A stretch of 64,000 nucleotides of DNA from Crocinitomicaceae bacterium (GTDB taxonomy: Bacteria > Bacteroidota > Bacteroidia > Flavobacteriales_D > Crocinitomicaceae): assembly GCA_016708105.1 (NCBI GenBank), contig JADJGJ010000004.1:1-64000 (forward strand). The letters are read 5' to 3'. Below, piece after piece: positions 17,949 through 28,700 of this stretch (its first letter is position 1; each line of letters opens with the position of its first letter). A program made the translations under genes and the position numbers. Below the pieces are notes generated by a model that worked only from the letters and a program-made list of their open reading frames with translations, did not search any database and was not told the origin of the DNA.

Positions 17949-18878
17949 ATGGCATTATTAACTGTGGGCAGCGTGGCGTTTGATGCAATCGAAACTCCAT
18001 TTGGTAAAACAGATAAAATTATTGGCGGCGCCGGAACGTATATCGCTCTGTCGGCATCTTATTTCACGGCTGATCAAAAAATTGTTTCGGTTGTGGGTGA
18101 AGATTTTCCTCAAGAAACTTTAAATGATTTGAAATCACGCGGAATTTCCATTGAAGGTATCCAAATTAAAAAAGGAGAAAAAACTTTTTTCTGGTCTGGT
18201 AAATATCATAATGACATGAACTCACGTGATACCTTAGTTACAGAATTGAACGTGCTTGAAAAATTTGATCCTATCATACCTGATTCATATCAAGGAGTTG
18301 ATTTTCTGATGTTGGGTAATCTTGCTCCTGCGGTTCAGCGTTTGGTTATTGAACGACTTAAAACCCGTCCCAGATTAATCGCCATGGACACCATGAATTT
18401 TTGGATGGATATCGCATGGGATGATTTGATGCAAACCATTAAACTGGTTGATGTACTTATCATTAATGACGAAGAAGCCCGTCAGATGTCAAAGGAATAT
18501 GCCCTGGTGAAAGCTGCTAAAAAAATCATGTCTTTTGGCCCAAAATATTTGATCATTAAAAAAGGAGAACACGGTGCTTTATTGTTTGGTCCTGATAAAG
18601 TATTTTTTGCTCCTGCCTTACCGCTTGAAGAAGTGTTTGATCCAACCGGTGCCGGTGATACCTTTGCCGGCGGCTTTATTGGTTATCTTTCTCGCACCGG
18701 AGATACGTCATTTGAAAATATGAAACGTGCCGTGATTGCCGGTTCAGCTATGGCGTCTTATTGCGTTGAAAAATTTGGTACTGAGCGCTTAACCAATCTT
18801 TCTGAAGATGAAATTACAGCACGCATACAAGAATTCCGCAGCTTGGTAGATTATCAGGCTGAAAAAGTTATTTCATAA
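17949..18878 (+). CDS. PfkB-family carbohydrate/nucleoside kinase
   Basis: About 309 residues from ATG 17949 (MALLTVGSVAFDAIETPFG). The frame opens at 17859 inside the repeat array, but the promoter at 17923 and the family N-terminus support the shorter form. There is a ribokinase-fold N-terminal GG motif (IIGGAGTYIALSAS) and a C-terminal PfkB signature DPTGAGDTFAGGFIGYL around residue 235, where the Asp of GAGD is the catalytic base. IIKKGEHGALLF is the usual strand before it. The substrate cannot be told from sequence; ribose, fructose, adenosine or another sugar are all possible. It is transcribed away from kdsB. Confidence 0.85.
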   Translation: MALLTVGSVAFDAIETPFGKTDKIIGGAGTYIALSASYFTADQKIVSVVGEDFPQETLNDLKSRGISIEGIQIKKGEKTFFWSGKYHNDMNSRDTLVTELNVLEKFDPIIPDSYQGVDFLMLGNLAPAVQRLVIERLKTRPRLIAMDTMNFWMDIAWDDLMQTIKLVDVLIINDEEARQMSKEYALVKAAKKIMSFGPKYLIIKKGEHGALLFGPDKVFFAPALPLEEVFDPTGAGDTFAGGFIGYLSRTGDTSFENMKRAVIAGSAMASYCVEKFGTERLTNLSEDEITARIQEFRSLVDYQAEKVIS

Positions 18879-19064
18879 GTACTTTTATTTGTAGAATCTT
18901 TATTGTAATTTCGGCTCAGATCAGTCACCAGACTGACAAACCATAAACTAATAATCTACTATGTCATCGCACTTCATTGCGTTTTCTATGACAATAATCC
19001 AATAAATATTTACCTTAAATCTTACTGTGTTGTTCAACTCACAACACTTTAATCTGCAGGCTTT

Positions 19065-20774
19065 ATGAAACAAGAAATCATCCAGAAATTAATTGCGCTG
19101 AATAACCAGCCATCTGTACTTGAATCACAGAATGAATTCAATGATTTGGTCAATGAATTTTATGCAATCCAGAATGAAGAAGAAAGACAGTTTGAAATTG
19201 AAAAACTGGACCGTCTGGCTGCCGGTGAAAAACCTGAAAACATTGAACGTCCTGTCTATCCTTTGCTTGATGAATTCAAAGCGGTGACCAATGTTTTTAA
19301 AGAAAGAAAAAAGGTAGAACTTACACAAATCAAAGATCAAGAAAACGCGAATTACAAACAGAAAAAAGTATACATCGCGGCGCTTACTGATTTGATTCAA
19401 AATGAAGAAAATATTGGTAAAGCCATTTCACGCTTCAAAGAAATTCAGGATGCCTGGAAAGAAGTAGGCGCTGTGCCGCGTGAAAAAAGACAAGAAGTTC
19501 AAAAAGAATTTTCACAACTCATTGATACGTTTAGATACAATATTGGTATTTATAAAGAAATTAAAGATCATGATTTACACCGCAATCTGGCTTTGAAAAA
19601 AGAACTGATTGAAAAACTGAAAGCGCTAACCAATCTTGATAAAATAAAAGATATAGAAAATCAATTGCACGCATTGCAAGACGAATGGAATTCTTTGGGT
19701 GGCACACATCAGGATGAGTGGGAAAAAATTAAAGAAGAATACTGGAACACTGTCAATGCAGTTTATGATAAAATTCACAAATTCTATGATGATCGCAAAG
19801 CAGAACAAGCAAAAAATCTTGATCTGAAAAAAGAATTTGTCACTAAGGCAAAAGCAATCAATGAGCGTGAATTAACAGATCATAAACACTGGCAAAAAGC
19901 GAGTGATCAACTGCTTGAATTGCAAGAAGAGTGGAAAAAAATAGGTTACGGACCACGTGATGAAAACGAAAATATTTATCATGAGTTCAGAGCTATTTGC
20001 AATGACTTTTTTGCACGTAAAAAATCATTTTATGGTGAGCGCAACGATCAGTTCAGTACTATTAAAAATCAAAAAGAAGAGTTGATTAAACAGGCTGAAG
20101 AATTGAAAAATTCAACTGAATGGAAAGAGAAAACCAATAAGATTCTTAACCTACAGAAAAAATGGAAAGAATTGGGATCAGCCGGACCAAAATTTGAAAA
20201 TTCTCTTTGGAAAAAATTCCGTGAACCCATTGACTTTTTCTTTTCATCAAAAGACAATCATTTCAAGGCACAAGATGATGCCAACAAAGAAAATTTAGAT
20301 AAAAAGAAAGCGGTCATTGAAAAAATTAAAGCCTACGAACCCGCCGGCGAAGCGCAAAAAATGATTGCTGATTTGAAAGCTCTTTCTGAAGAATTTGCTA
20401 AAATCGGCAACGTGCCTTTTGAAGATAAAGACGCCATTTATAAAGATTACAAAACGGCGCTGGACGACAAATACGCGAGCTTAAATATTGATCGTGAAGA
20501 AAAAGAAAAAGTCATGTTTCAGGCAAAGATTGATTCTATCCTAACCAGCAATAATAAGGAGAGATTGCTTGACCAAGAGACATCTCAAATCAGACAAAAA
20601 ATTGATCACCTCAACAAAGAAATACTCAAGTATGAAACCAATCTTGCATTTTTCTCTAATGCAGATGAAAAAAATCCAATGTTTAAAAGCGTGAACGATA
20701 ATATCAGAAGGAATAAAGAAGAAATTGAATCACTAAAAACAAGATTGAAACTTTTACGTCAGGCAGCTAAATGA
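19065..20774 (+). CDS. DUF349-repeat protein
   Basis: About 569 residues, almost entirely alpha-helical and charged. Repeated units of ~70-75 residues carry the DUF349 pattern W-K-x-[IVL]-G, for example DAWKEVGAVPREKRQEVQKEF, EEWKKIGYGPRDENENIYHEF and KKWKELGSAGPKFENSLWKKF; I count about five units. The C-terminus (LNKEILKYETNLAFFSNADEKNPM... SLKTRLKLLRQAAK) is coiled coil. The protein is cytoplasmic and of unknown function; DUF349 proteins are common in Bacteroidota. Its stop overlaps the start of the next gene (ATGA), so it heads a translationally coupled operon leading into glycosyltransferases. Confidence 0.85.
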   Translation: MKQEIIQKLIALNNQPSVLESQNEFNDLVNEFYAIQNEEERQFEIEKLDRLAAGEKPENIERPVYPLLDEFKAVTNVFKERKKVELTQIKDQENANYKQKKVYIAALTDLIQNEENIGKAISRFKEIQDAWKEVGAVPREKRQEVQKEFSQLIDTFRYNIGIYKEIKDHDLHRNLALKKELIEKLKALTNLDKIKDIENQLHALQDEWNSLGGTHQDEWEKIKEEYWNTVNAVYDKIHKFYDDRKAEQAKNLDLKKEFVTKAKAINERELTDHKHWQKASDQLLELQEEWKKIGYGPRDENENIYHEFRAICNDFFARKKSFYGERNDQFSTIKNQKEELIKQAEELKNSTEWKEKTNKILNLQKKWKELGSAGPKFENSLWKKFREPIDFFFSSKDNHFKAQDDANKENLDKKKAVIEKIKAYEPAGEAQKMIADLKALSEEFAKIGNVPFEDKDAIYKDYKTALDDKYASLNIDREEKEKVMFQAKIDSILTSNNKERLLDQETSQIRQKIDHLNKEILKYETNLAFFSNADEKNPMFKSVNDNIRRNKEEIESLKTRLKLLRQAAK

Positions 20775-21461
20775 ACAAGGCAATCAATATCCTCCTCTTC
20801 TCTACCCTGGCAGTTTTCTGCCTGATGGTGTTGATTTCAGTATTTGATTTGTCTATTTCAAATTTGCATTTGCGCGGCATGCCATATCAACAGCAAATAT
20901 TTGCAGGCTTTTCCTTGCTTGTTTTTTTGATTGGATTATTGCGCGTCAAACGCCGCTGGCAAGGCATACGTGATATGAAAAAATTCACGCAATTCACTCA
21001 TAGCTGGACTGTGTCAAAATCACATCTGAAACATGGAATTACAATCACCGCCATTGAAGTTTTTTTTTATGATGGCAGCTTTTATTTTTTGCCTGGTGGT
21101 TATTCCGGTTGAACCTATGTATGTTATTCCTATGCTGGTGGTACTTGGCTTACTCTCTCTGGAGTCACTTTATTTTATTTTTATTCTTTCCAAGGGTGGA
21201 ACTGCATTCCGCATTGGCATTAACAGTCAGGTGGTGGCGGTGTATGACAGAGAAATGCATTTATATTATTATACCGGACTAGAAAAAGTTGAATTGCATC
21301 AATCCGACATGATCAATTTCGGGTATCGTGAAGATCTCAATTTACCTTTTGAAACTTCTGTTTTGGATTCAAAAGATAAGGAAGCATTCCGCCAGGCATT
21401 GATTGATAAACTCACCGAGAATAAGGTGTATGTTGACAGTACCTTGAGAAACTGGAAATGA
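20771..21461 (+). pseudogene. Membrane protein gene split by a frameshift in a T9 run
   Basis: Two overlapping frames look like halves of one gene. The first (from ATG 20771, MNKAINILLFSTLAVFCLMVL) ends at 21112; the second is open from 21033 to 21461. They meet at a run of nine T (21060-21068). Removing one T gives one continuous protein of about 229 residues with four membrane spans and a soluble C-terminus (FRIGINSQVVAVYDREMHLYYYTGLEKVEL). Upstream it overlaps the DUF349 stop (ATGA at 20771) and its end overlaps the next start (ATGA at 21458). Both intact junctions argue that the gene is or was recently functional. Sequencing error, a true mutation or slippage are all possible. The family is not recognised. 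Confidence 0.65.
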
Positions 21462-23215
21462 TAAAAAAAACGGCAGAATATAGAACCCCTTTGATTCTGC
21501 TTCTCTTGCTGATTCTGGTTCAGAGTTTTCGTACTGACCTCAACAACCCGTATAAAAAGCCAATTGCCGGTGATGCTCAAGGTTACTACGCGTATCTGCC
21601 TGCGCTATTTATCTATCACGATCCGCATTATGGTTTTGTAGAAAAAATCAATGAAACGTATTATGTTCCGGCCAACTCCAAATCATTTGTAAATGAGGTA
21701 GACGGACAAAAGGTAAACAAAACTTTTCCGGGGGTTGCCGTATTATACTTTCCATTCTTCGCAGCGGCTCACGGAATTTCATACATCGCAGGATTGCCCG
21801 TTGATGGATATGCCTACACGTATCAATTATTTTTTCTCATCGGATTTTGGGTATACATGCTTGCCGGAATGATTTATTTCAAAAAATCTCTTCAACTCTG
21901 CAGTGTTAAACCCTTGCTGGCAGATCTCTCATTGCTTGTCATGGTAATGGGGACAAATATTTTTTTCTACTCAGTATTTGATCAGTCGGTAACGCACATT
22001 CACAATTTTTTTCTGATTTGTTTTGCTGTATATCACGCCCTACAATTGAAAAATAATTTTTCGCGAAAATCTATTATATTTCTTGTGGCAGCCCTTTGCT
22101 TGCTAGTCATAATCAGACCAACTAATGTGCTGGCGGTTGGACTTGTTATCTTCTTTATTCCTGATTTTAACTATTACAAAAGTTTGCTGAAAAAATTATT
22201 TTCAGTGAACGTAATTTTTTACGCTCTGCCGATCATGTTTGTCATACTAGCCGTTCCACCTATCATTTGGAAAATGCAAACAGGTAATTGGATTGTCTAT
22301 TCTTACGGCAAAGAAGGGTTTAATTTTTTATCACCTGAAATTTTCAATTTTCTTTTCTCATACACCAAAGGATGGTTTCTGTATACGCCTTTAATGTTAC
22401 TAATTCTTGTTTGCGGATTTCTATTATTATGGAGAAAAAACCGCGCGCAATTTCTCATTGGAATTACCCTTTTTGCTTTACTCATTTACCTCTTCAGCAG
22501 TTGGTGGTGCTGGTATTATGGAGCCGGCATGAGCCAGCGTGTGATGATTGATTTTTACCTGATTCCGGGATATTTGTTTACCCTGATAATACAATGGCTA
22601 GCAACTAAATCAAATTTTTTGAAATTCAGTTTTACTACACTATTTATTCTGGGAATTATATTCAATCAAGTGCAGGCATTTCAAATAGCCAACGGAATTT
22701 TACCATTTGGTTCGCCAACGCAAGCACAATATTGGGATCAATTTCTGTCTTTGAAAAAAAAGGCATTGATTTATCCGCCTGCGCATTGGCAAAATATTTC
22801 TTCAGGGCAAGTTGATCTTAATCCAATATCTGGTCATGTGATTAAGGGTAATTCAGTTTTGATTGAGCAGGACTGGGCCCTACAGTCTGATGAAAAAAAT
22901 CAATACTCCGCAGTTGCGACAACTGATAGCATTTCATTTAAAAAAGGAGATAAATTAATTTTTAGTTTTGATGCGCGCGCTGAAACTGAAATCACTGAAT
23001 CACGCATTGTGTTTGTATTAGACTCAACCCACTCACACGTGTTTTTTGTGAAAGAATTCATTCAAACATCGTGGGAAAAAATGCAGTTTAAAATTGAGCC
23101 GGATTATCAAAGCACAAGCCCAATTGAAGTTTTCATTTGGAATGCCGGTACCTCAGAAAGCATGTCTTTAAAAAACCTGCGCTGGGAATTGTATTATTCA
23201 GCTGAGTATTTTTGA
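21458..23215 (+). CDS. Polytopic membrane protein, possibly a GT-C-type glycosyltransferase
   Basis: About 585 residues. After a single N-terminal span, the segment IAGDAQGYYAYLPALFIYHDPHYGF resembles the first periplasmic loop of GT-C fold enzymes, where acidic residues bind the metal/lipid-sugar donor. Around ten further membrane spans follow. The last ~130 residues (after about 455) are soluble and beta-rich (LIFSFDARAETEITESRIVFVLDS), resembling a jelly-roll carbohydrate-binding module. The start overlaps the previous gene by four bases. The neighbouring GT2 and GT9 genes support a role in surface glycan assembly, but no specific reaction can be assigned. Confidence 0.55.
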   Translation: MIKKTAEYRTPLILLLLLILVQSFRTDLNNPYKKPIAGDAQGYYAYLPALFIYHDPHYGFVEKINETYYVPANSKSFVNEVDGQKVNKTFPGVAVLYFPFFAAAHGISYIAGLPVDGYAYTYQLFFLIGFWVYMLAGMIYFKKSLQLCSVKPLLADLSLLVMVMGTNIFFYSVFDQSVTHIHNFFLICFAVYHALQLKNNFSRKSIIFLVAALCLLVIIRPTNVLAVGLVIFFIPDFNYYKSLLKKLFSVNVIFYALPIMFVILAVPPIIWKMQTGNWIVYSYGKEGFNFLSPEIFNFLFSYTKGWFLYTPLMLLILVCGFLLLWRKNRAQFLIGITLFALLIYLFSSWWCWYYGAGMSQRVMIDFYLIPGYLFTLIIQWLATKSNFLKFSFTTLFILGIIFNQVQAFQIANGILPFGSPTQAQYWDQFLSLKKKALIYPPAHWQNISSGQVDLNPISGHVIKGNSVLIEQDWALQSDEKNQYSAVATTDSISFKKGDKLIFSFDARAETEITESRIVFVLDSTHSHVFFVKEFIQTSWEKMQFKIEPDYQSTSPIEVFIWNAGTSESMSLKNLRWELYYSAEYF

Positions 23216-23251
23216 GTGCTTACCTTTCATCATTTTCACTAATTTTACCCC

Positions 23252-24004
23252 ATGCAAAAGCTTGCGGTTGTCATCATCACAAAAAATGAAGAGCGGAATA
23301 TCGGCAGGGCTATCATATCTGTAAAATCAATTGCTGATGAAATTATTGTGGTAGATAGTTATTCAACTGACAAAACAAAAGACATTTGCGCAGAGCATGC
23401 CGTTCAATTTGTGCAGACAGAATGGAAAGGATATGCTGACACAAAAAATTTTGCCAATCAACTAGTTCATTCAAATTATATTTTTTCACTTGATGCAGAT
23501 GAGGCGCCTGATGAAAAATTGATTGAAGCTATTCTTGCTGAAAAAAAAATTGGGTTTTCAGGCATTTATATAGTGAACCGCTTGACTAATTATTGCGGAA
23601 AATGGATTTATCATTCAGGTTGGTATCCTGATAAAAAGGTGCGTATTTTTCCAAAAGACAAAACCAAATGGACCGGCGCATACGTACATGAAGAATTAGA
23701 ATTTTCAAGTCCTTTAACACAAAAAGAATTAGCAGGTCATTTAAATCATTTCTCTTATTATTCATTCAAAGAACATCGTGAGCGGGCAGATAAATACTCA
23801 TTACTCACCGCGAAAAAACTTGCTGAAAAAGGAAAAACTGCGAGCGCACTAAAGCCCATGCTTAGCGCCATAGGCAGATTTATTTCTATGTATTTTTTAA
23901 AAGCCGGATTTCTTGACGGACGCATGGGATTTAAAATTGCTTTGATTTCAGCACAATCAAACGTGATAAAATATAAAGAACTGAGACGCCTCACCAAAAA
24001 ATGA
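23252..24004 (+). CDS. Family 2 glycosyltransferase, WaaE/KdtX-like
   Basis: About 250 residues. KLAVVIITKNEERNIGRAI and SIADEIIVVDSYSTDKTKDI are the nucleotide-sugar binding strands of GT2 enzymes, and FSLDADEAPDEKL holds the metal-binding DxD. The segment YCGKWIYHSGWYPDKKVRIF, with VHEELEF after it, is typical of the WaaE-type subfamily that adds glucose to LPS inner core. It is cytoplasmic, acting at the inner membrane. Its last four bases overlap the next gene (ATGA), so both are probably translated together. The acceptor sugar is inferred only. Confidence 0.85.
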   Translation: MQKLAVVIITKNEERNIGRAIISVKSIADEIIVVDSYSTDKTKDICAEHAVQFVQTEWKGYADTKNFANQLVHSNYIFSLDADEAPDEKLIEAILAEKKIGFSGIYIVNRLTNYCGKWIYHSGWYPDKKVRIFPKDKTKWTGAYVHEELEFSSPLTQKELAGHLNHFSYYSFKEHRERADKYSLLTAKKLAEKGKTASALKPMLSAIGRFISMYFLKAGFLDGRMGFKIALISAQSNVIKYKELRRLTKK

Positions 24005-24993
24005 TCAGCAATCCCAAACATATTGTCATCAGCAGAACAGACAGCATTGGAGATGTTTGTCTAACCTTGCCCTTAGCCGGAATATTGAAAAATAAATTCC
24101 CTGAGTGCAAAATATCTTTTTTGGGAAATACCTACACAAAACCTGTCATAGAAACTTGCACTTTTGTTGATGAAATTTGGGAATGGGCCACTCTTCAGCA
24201 AATGAGCATACAAGAGCAAATAGCTTTTTTATCATCCAAAAATATTGACACCCTCATTCATGTTTTTCCAAGAAAAGAAATTGCACAACTGGCTAAAAAA
24301 GCAGGCATAAAAAATCGCATTGGAACATCACACCGTTTTTTTCATTTGTTTACTTGTAATCACCGGCCATCATTTACGCGTAAAAATTCTGATCTGCACG
24401 AATCACAACTCAATGTAAAACTCTTGTCGCCATTTGGTATTGATGAAATTCCAACATTAACATCATTACAAATTTCAGCAGGATTCTCCCGCATAAAATC
24501 ATCAGCTAATTCATTTATTCAACAACTGAAACCGGGAAAGTGTAATATAATTCTGCACCCCAAATCACAAGGCAGCGCGCGTGAATGGGCAATTGAAAAT
24601 TTCATAGAATTAGCTCAAACACTGGATGGCGCCAAATATGAAGTGTTTTTTACCGGCACTGAAAAAGAAGGTCAATTATTCCGCAATAAAATTCCGGTGC
24701 ATGATAACGTGCATGATTTAACCGGTAAAATGAATTTGGATGAACTGATTGGATTTATTTCAAAATCAGATGCCCTAATTGCCGCAAGTACCGGGCCACT
24801 CCATTTGGCCGGACTTGCCAATATTAAAACCATTGGTTTGTTTTCTACCCAACGTCCAACGCATGCTGTACGCTGGCAACCCCTTGGAAATAAAGTAGTC
24901 ATACTGGAAGAAAAAATATTTTCAGATTCTAACCAACCCTTGAACATTCCTTTGCGTGATGTAGCGAAAGCCCTTGAAAACGGGACTGCATAA
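24001..24993 (+). CDS. Family 9 glycosyltransferase (heptosyltransferase-like)
   Basis: About 330 residues. VISRTDSIGDVCLTLPLAGILK matches the N-terminal GT9 motif (RxDxxGDxxxTxP), and ISFLGNTYTKPVIE follows in the acceptor domain. The C-terminal donor domain has IILHPKSQGSAREWAIENFIELA and AASTGPLHLAGLANIKTIGLF (STGPxHLA), diagnostic of ADP-heptose:LPS heptosyltransferases. It probably adds a sugar to the LPS core; heptose itself cannot be proven. It ends the operon that began with the DUF349 gene. Confidence 0.88.
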   Translation: MISNPKHIVISRTDSIGDVCLTLPLAGILKNKFPECKISFLGNTYTKPVIETCTFVDEIWEWATLQQMSIQEQIAFLSSKNIDTLIHVFPRKEIAQLAKKAGIKNRIGTSHRFFHLFTCNHRPSFTRKNSDLHESQLNVKLLSPFGIDEIPTLTSLQISAGFSRIKSSANSFIQQLKPGKCNIILHPKSQGSAREWAIENFIELAQTLDGAKYEVFFTGTEKEGQLFRNKIPVHDNVHDLTGKMNLDELIGFISKSDALIAASTGPLHLAGLANIKTIGLFSTQRPTHAVRWQPLGNKVVILEEKIFSDSNQPLNIPLRDVAKALENGTA

Positions 24994-25702
24994 AAGAAGA
25001 TAAGCCTGACACGTTTGCCAGGCTCATCAACTTTTGAAATGAAAAAAACTACTTACTCTGTTATAAATGTACAAAGATTTCTTTGTATAACAATGCATTA
25101 TATCCAATAAGTTTTCTATCTGCCGGTTTTATTGATTGAACGGTATCCCAGAGCTTATCAACGATTACGAGTGATTAGCTCAACTCATTTTTTTCGACCA
25201 ATTAACTCATTTTAACGATAATAAAATTCAAGTTGAAACCCTCTAATTCAGTTTTTGAAACGTTCTGCCAATACTTGCTTAAAGGATTTAAGGCTAACAT
25301 TTGATGTGCTTTTGACTTGGTTGATGTGGATTGGTTATTTTTATGGAGCTGTTGGGGGAGGAATTAAAATCTTCCCATTTTCGTAATTGATCAACAAAAA
25401 ATTTAAACTATTTCAAACTCTGATTCTGATACTTTCTATTGTAAGTGACAATCAAAAAAAAGTTAAATTGCTTCATTCCCCATTCGGATGTTCAATTTAT
25501 CAGATCGATTTAATAATAAAAAAAAAGGTAAATAGTTGTATTCTCCGAAACAGTGATCATAGGTCTTTGCGATTAAATCTGCACATCACTAGGCTATATA
25601 CAACCTTAATCCCAGCGCCAACCTAAACTCCAACCCGTCAATTTTTTTTCTTTCTATTTCTTGAACATTACCTTTTATGAGGAGTGTTCATCTACTTTCC
25701 CC
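24994..25702. other. Gene-free AT-rich stretch
   Basis: About 0.7 kb between the GT9 gene and the convergent SprB-repeat gene. A weak hairpin AGCCTG/CAGGCT at 25003-25024 may end the GT operon. A 79-codon open frame at 25387-25626 has no recognisable features, no promoter and low-complexity composition, so I do not call it. No RNA gene or repeat was recognised. Confidence 0.5.
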
Positions 25703-25741
25703 CAAAAAAAATCCCGGCTTCAAAATATGAAACCGGGATTT
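25703..25741 (-). terminator. Rho-independent terminator of the SprB-repeat gene
   Basis: On the minus strand, AAATCCCGG pairs with CCGGGATTT across a 15-base loop, and a run of eight T follows the stem. It lies 20 bases beyond the stop codon at 25762. Confidence 0.8.
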
Positions 25742-25761
25742 GATCATGAATGATCAATTCG

Positions 25762-28700
25762 TTATTTGGTAATAACAACTTTCTCTACTGTTACTCCTTT
25801 GTCGGTGTGAATATTGACAAAGTAAATTCCGGTTGAGAATTCATCTAAACCAATTTGAACTTGAGCATCACCGGTGCTGTCAGAGTAAACCACTTTGCCT
25901 TGTAAATCAATCAAGGTGATTTTTTCAACTGATGCATCAGTAACCTGAATATTCAAATAAGCACTAGCAGGGTTTGGATAAATTGATATGCTATATCCAT
26001 CTTGCCCTTCTCCAACTTCTAGTTCAAATGTTACAGTGAATGTATTAGACACAGAGCATCCTGCAGCATCAGTAATTTCCACTGTGTAAACACCTGGAGC
26101 AAGTCCGGTAAGATCACCTGAGGTAGATCCGTTAGACCAGCTGTAAGTATAAGGTGCAGTACCACCGGTTACCGTTACGTCAATTTCACCGTCAGTTGCA
26201 GTAGATCCTGTTGCATTAGTAACAGCACCATTAACCACAAGTGGATTTGAAGGTGCATCAACAGAATAAGATCCATTTTCAACGCATCCGTTAGCATCAG
26301 TTACTGTTACATTGTATGTGCCTTCAGTTAAATTAAAGATGTCTTCAGTTGTGATGATAGCATCATCCAATACCCAAGTAAACATGTATGGGGCAACACC
26401 ACCTGTAACTGAAAGATCAACAACTCCATTATCACCCCCTGCACAACTAACGTCAGAAACCGAAGCGTTCAGAACTATTGCACTTGGCTCATGAATTTGT
26501 ACCACACCTGTTGTTGTACAGTTATGATCGTCTTGAGCGTAGACAGTGTATGTTCCACCAGACAATCCTGAGAACACTCCGCTATTTGAATAAGGCCCCG
26601 CATTCAAGCTATACTCGTAAGCAGGTGTTCCACCATCAGCAATAGCATAAATAACCCCGTTTGAAGCACCATTACAAGTTACATCCAAATGTGCAGTGAA
26701 TAATTCAAGTTCGGTTGGTTCGCCAATCACAAATGATGAGTATCCTAAACAACCAAGTGCGTCTTGAATTACAAGTTCATATTCACCTGCACCCAATCCA
26801 TCAATTGTTGAACTTGATTGAAAAGTTGTACCATCAAGACTATATGAAATTGTTCCGGCACCACCACTTGCAAGAATGTCAACTTCACCATCGTTAGAAC
26901 CATTACACAACGCATCAACAGGTGTAGTGATAATCACAAAGTCAGCAGGTTCAATAATTGTAATTGTGCCAGCCTGAAGTTCACATCCGGCACTGCTTTG
27001 TACAACTACTGTATAAGTACCCGCAGTCAAACCTGTGAAAGTACCTGACGATTGGAATCCAAATCCAATGCTATATTCATCAGTAGCAACACCGGTACCA
27101 ACTGTAATTGAACCATCATTACCACCGTGGCAATTTACATCAGTGTGGTTGTTCACTGTTAATACAGGAGGCGCACCAATATTTGTAACATTAATCATAT
27201 ACCCAAGCACACAATTTGCATCGTCTTGTACAAGAATATCATAAAGACCTGCGCTCAAACCAGGAATGTTGTTTGGCACACCAATCCAAGTTGAACCACC
27301 ATCAAAACTGAATTCATACCCTGAACCTGTTCCGCCGGTAGCACTAACAACGCCAATGCTTCCATCAGATCCAAGACAAGTTGAAGAGCCCGGTACGATA
27401 TTCGCAGCGATAGGATCAGGCTGCGTTACAGTCAGTGATGTATTTGCAAGACATCCATGAGCATCTGTCACAACAATATTGTATGACCCTGCTTGGATTC
27501 CGTTAAATGTATTGAATGACTGTGCAGGGTTACCATCACCAATCAAGTCATACGTATAATCAGGTGAACCACCTGTCGCAGTTACAGTGATATCTCCATC
27601 TGCATATCCATTACAAACCGGATTGTTGTGTGAGTTACTAACTAAAAGCGCAGTAGGTTGTTCAACAACAATATTCCCTGATTCCATACATCCGTTTACA
27701 TCTTTTACAGTAACAACGTAAGTACCTGCAGCTAATCCGCTGAAGCTAGAACCTGATTGATATGTTGTAGCATCTAAGCTATACACGAAGGTACCAACAC
27801 CACCAATTTGATTTGAAACTTCAATTGAACCATTTGCACCACCAAAACACAACACATCTTCTGCACTTAGATCAAAATCAATTGCATCAGGCTGTGTAAC
27901 TTCAATTTCTGAAATACCATTTACACAAGAGATATCATCTTGAACAAGCACCGTATAAGTACCTGCAGAAAGACCGGTGAAAGTACCCGATGATTGATAG
28001 GTAGTACCTCCATCAATACTGAACTCAAGAGCTCCGGTACCGCCGGTTCCAACTACAACAATTTCACCACTTGCATCACCATTACACAATTCGTTGGTTA
28101 CAGAATAAAGAGTGATATGTGGAGCTGCTGCTTCAGGAATTACAAAACTCATTTCTGCAGTACAATTCGCAGAACTTGCATCCATAACAGTAACCGTGTG
28201 AACACCACCTGTTAGTCCGTTAAAATATCCGGTTGATTGGTAAGCACCACCATCCAGACTGTATTCAAGCGCACCTGTTCCACCAGCCGCAGAAACTAAA
28301 AGAGCACCATCAGCATTTCCGCATGTTGCAGAAGTTACTTGTGGTGTACCAAAAACAATTTCAGGATTTTCAGTAACTGTAAAATTTACAGAAGCTGTAC
28401 AACCTAAATCATCTTCTGCATAAAGTGTATAAGTTCCGGCAGCGTAACCAGTCAGATTATCTCCTTCAGAAGTCCAGAAAATGTAAGGTGAGTTTCCGTT
28501 AGAAACTGTTCCACTTACTTCACCATCTTCATATCCAAAGCATGTTGCATTGGTAACGTTAGCAGCTACTGTCATACCAACACTGATATCTTGTGAATAT
28601 GAATCAGTACAAGTTGTACCGTCATAATTTTCATACGTAGTAGTAAGCGTAACAGTATATGCTCCCGGCGCATAAGTATGTGTAGGATTTTCAAGATTTG

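Noticed and set aside
16619..17983. Several 60-100-codon open frames on both strands in the repeat array, encoding similar DESRPYDCKNVVPTPFI-type peptides
   Set aside because: They are products of the repeat: the 248-bp period is not a multiple of three, copies fall in different frames, and there is no promoter or start conservation.
18921..18936. Terminator after the PfkB kinase gene (TCAGTC/GACTGA)
   Set aside because: Six-base stem with no T tract; could be chance.
25003..25024. Terminator after the GT9 gene
   Set aside because: The stem is only 6 bp with a 10-base loop and no clean T run; mentioned only as weak within the gap entry.
24994..25400. Insertion sequence remnant
   Set aside because: A few peptide stretches looked transposase-like at first, but no catalytic motif, terminal inverted repeats or consistent frame were found.
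25387..25626. 79-codon ORF in the gap after the GT9 gene
   Set aside because: Lys/Leu-rich, AT-driven composition, no promoter box, no recognisable domain.
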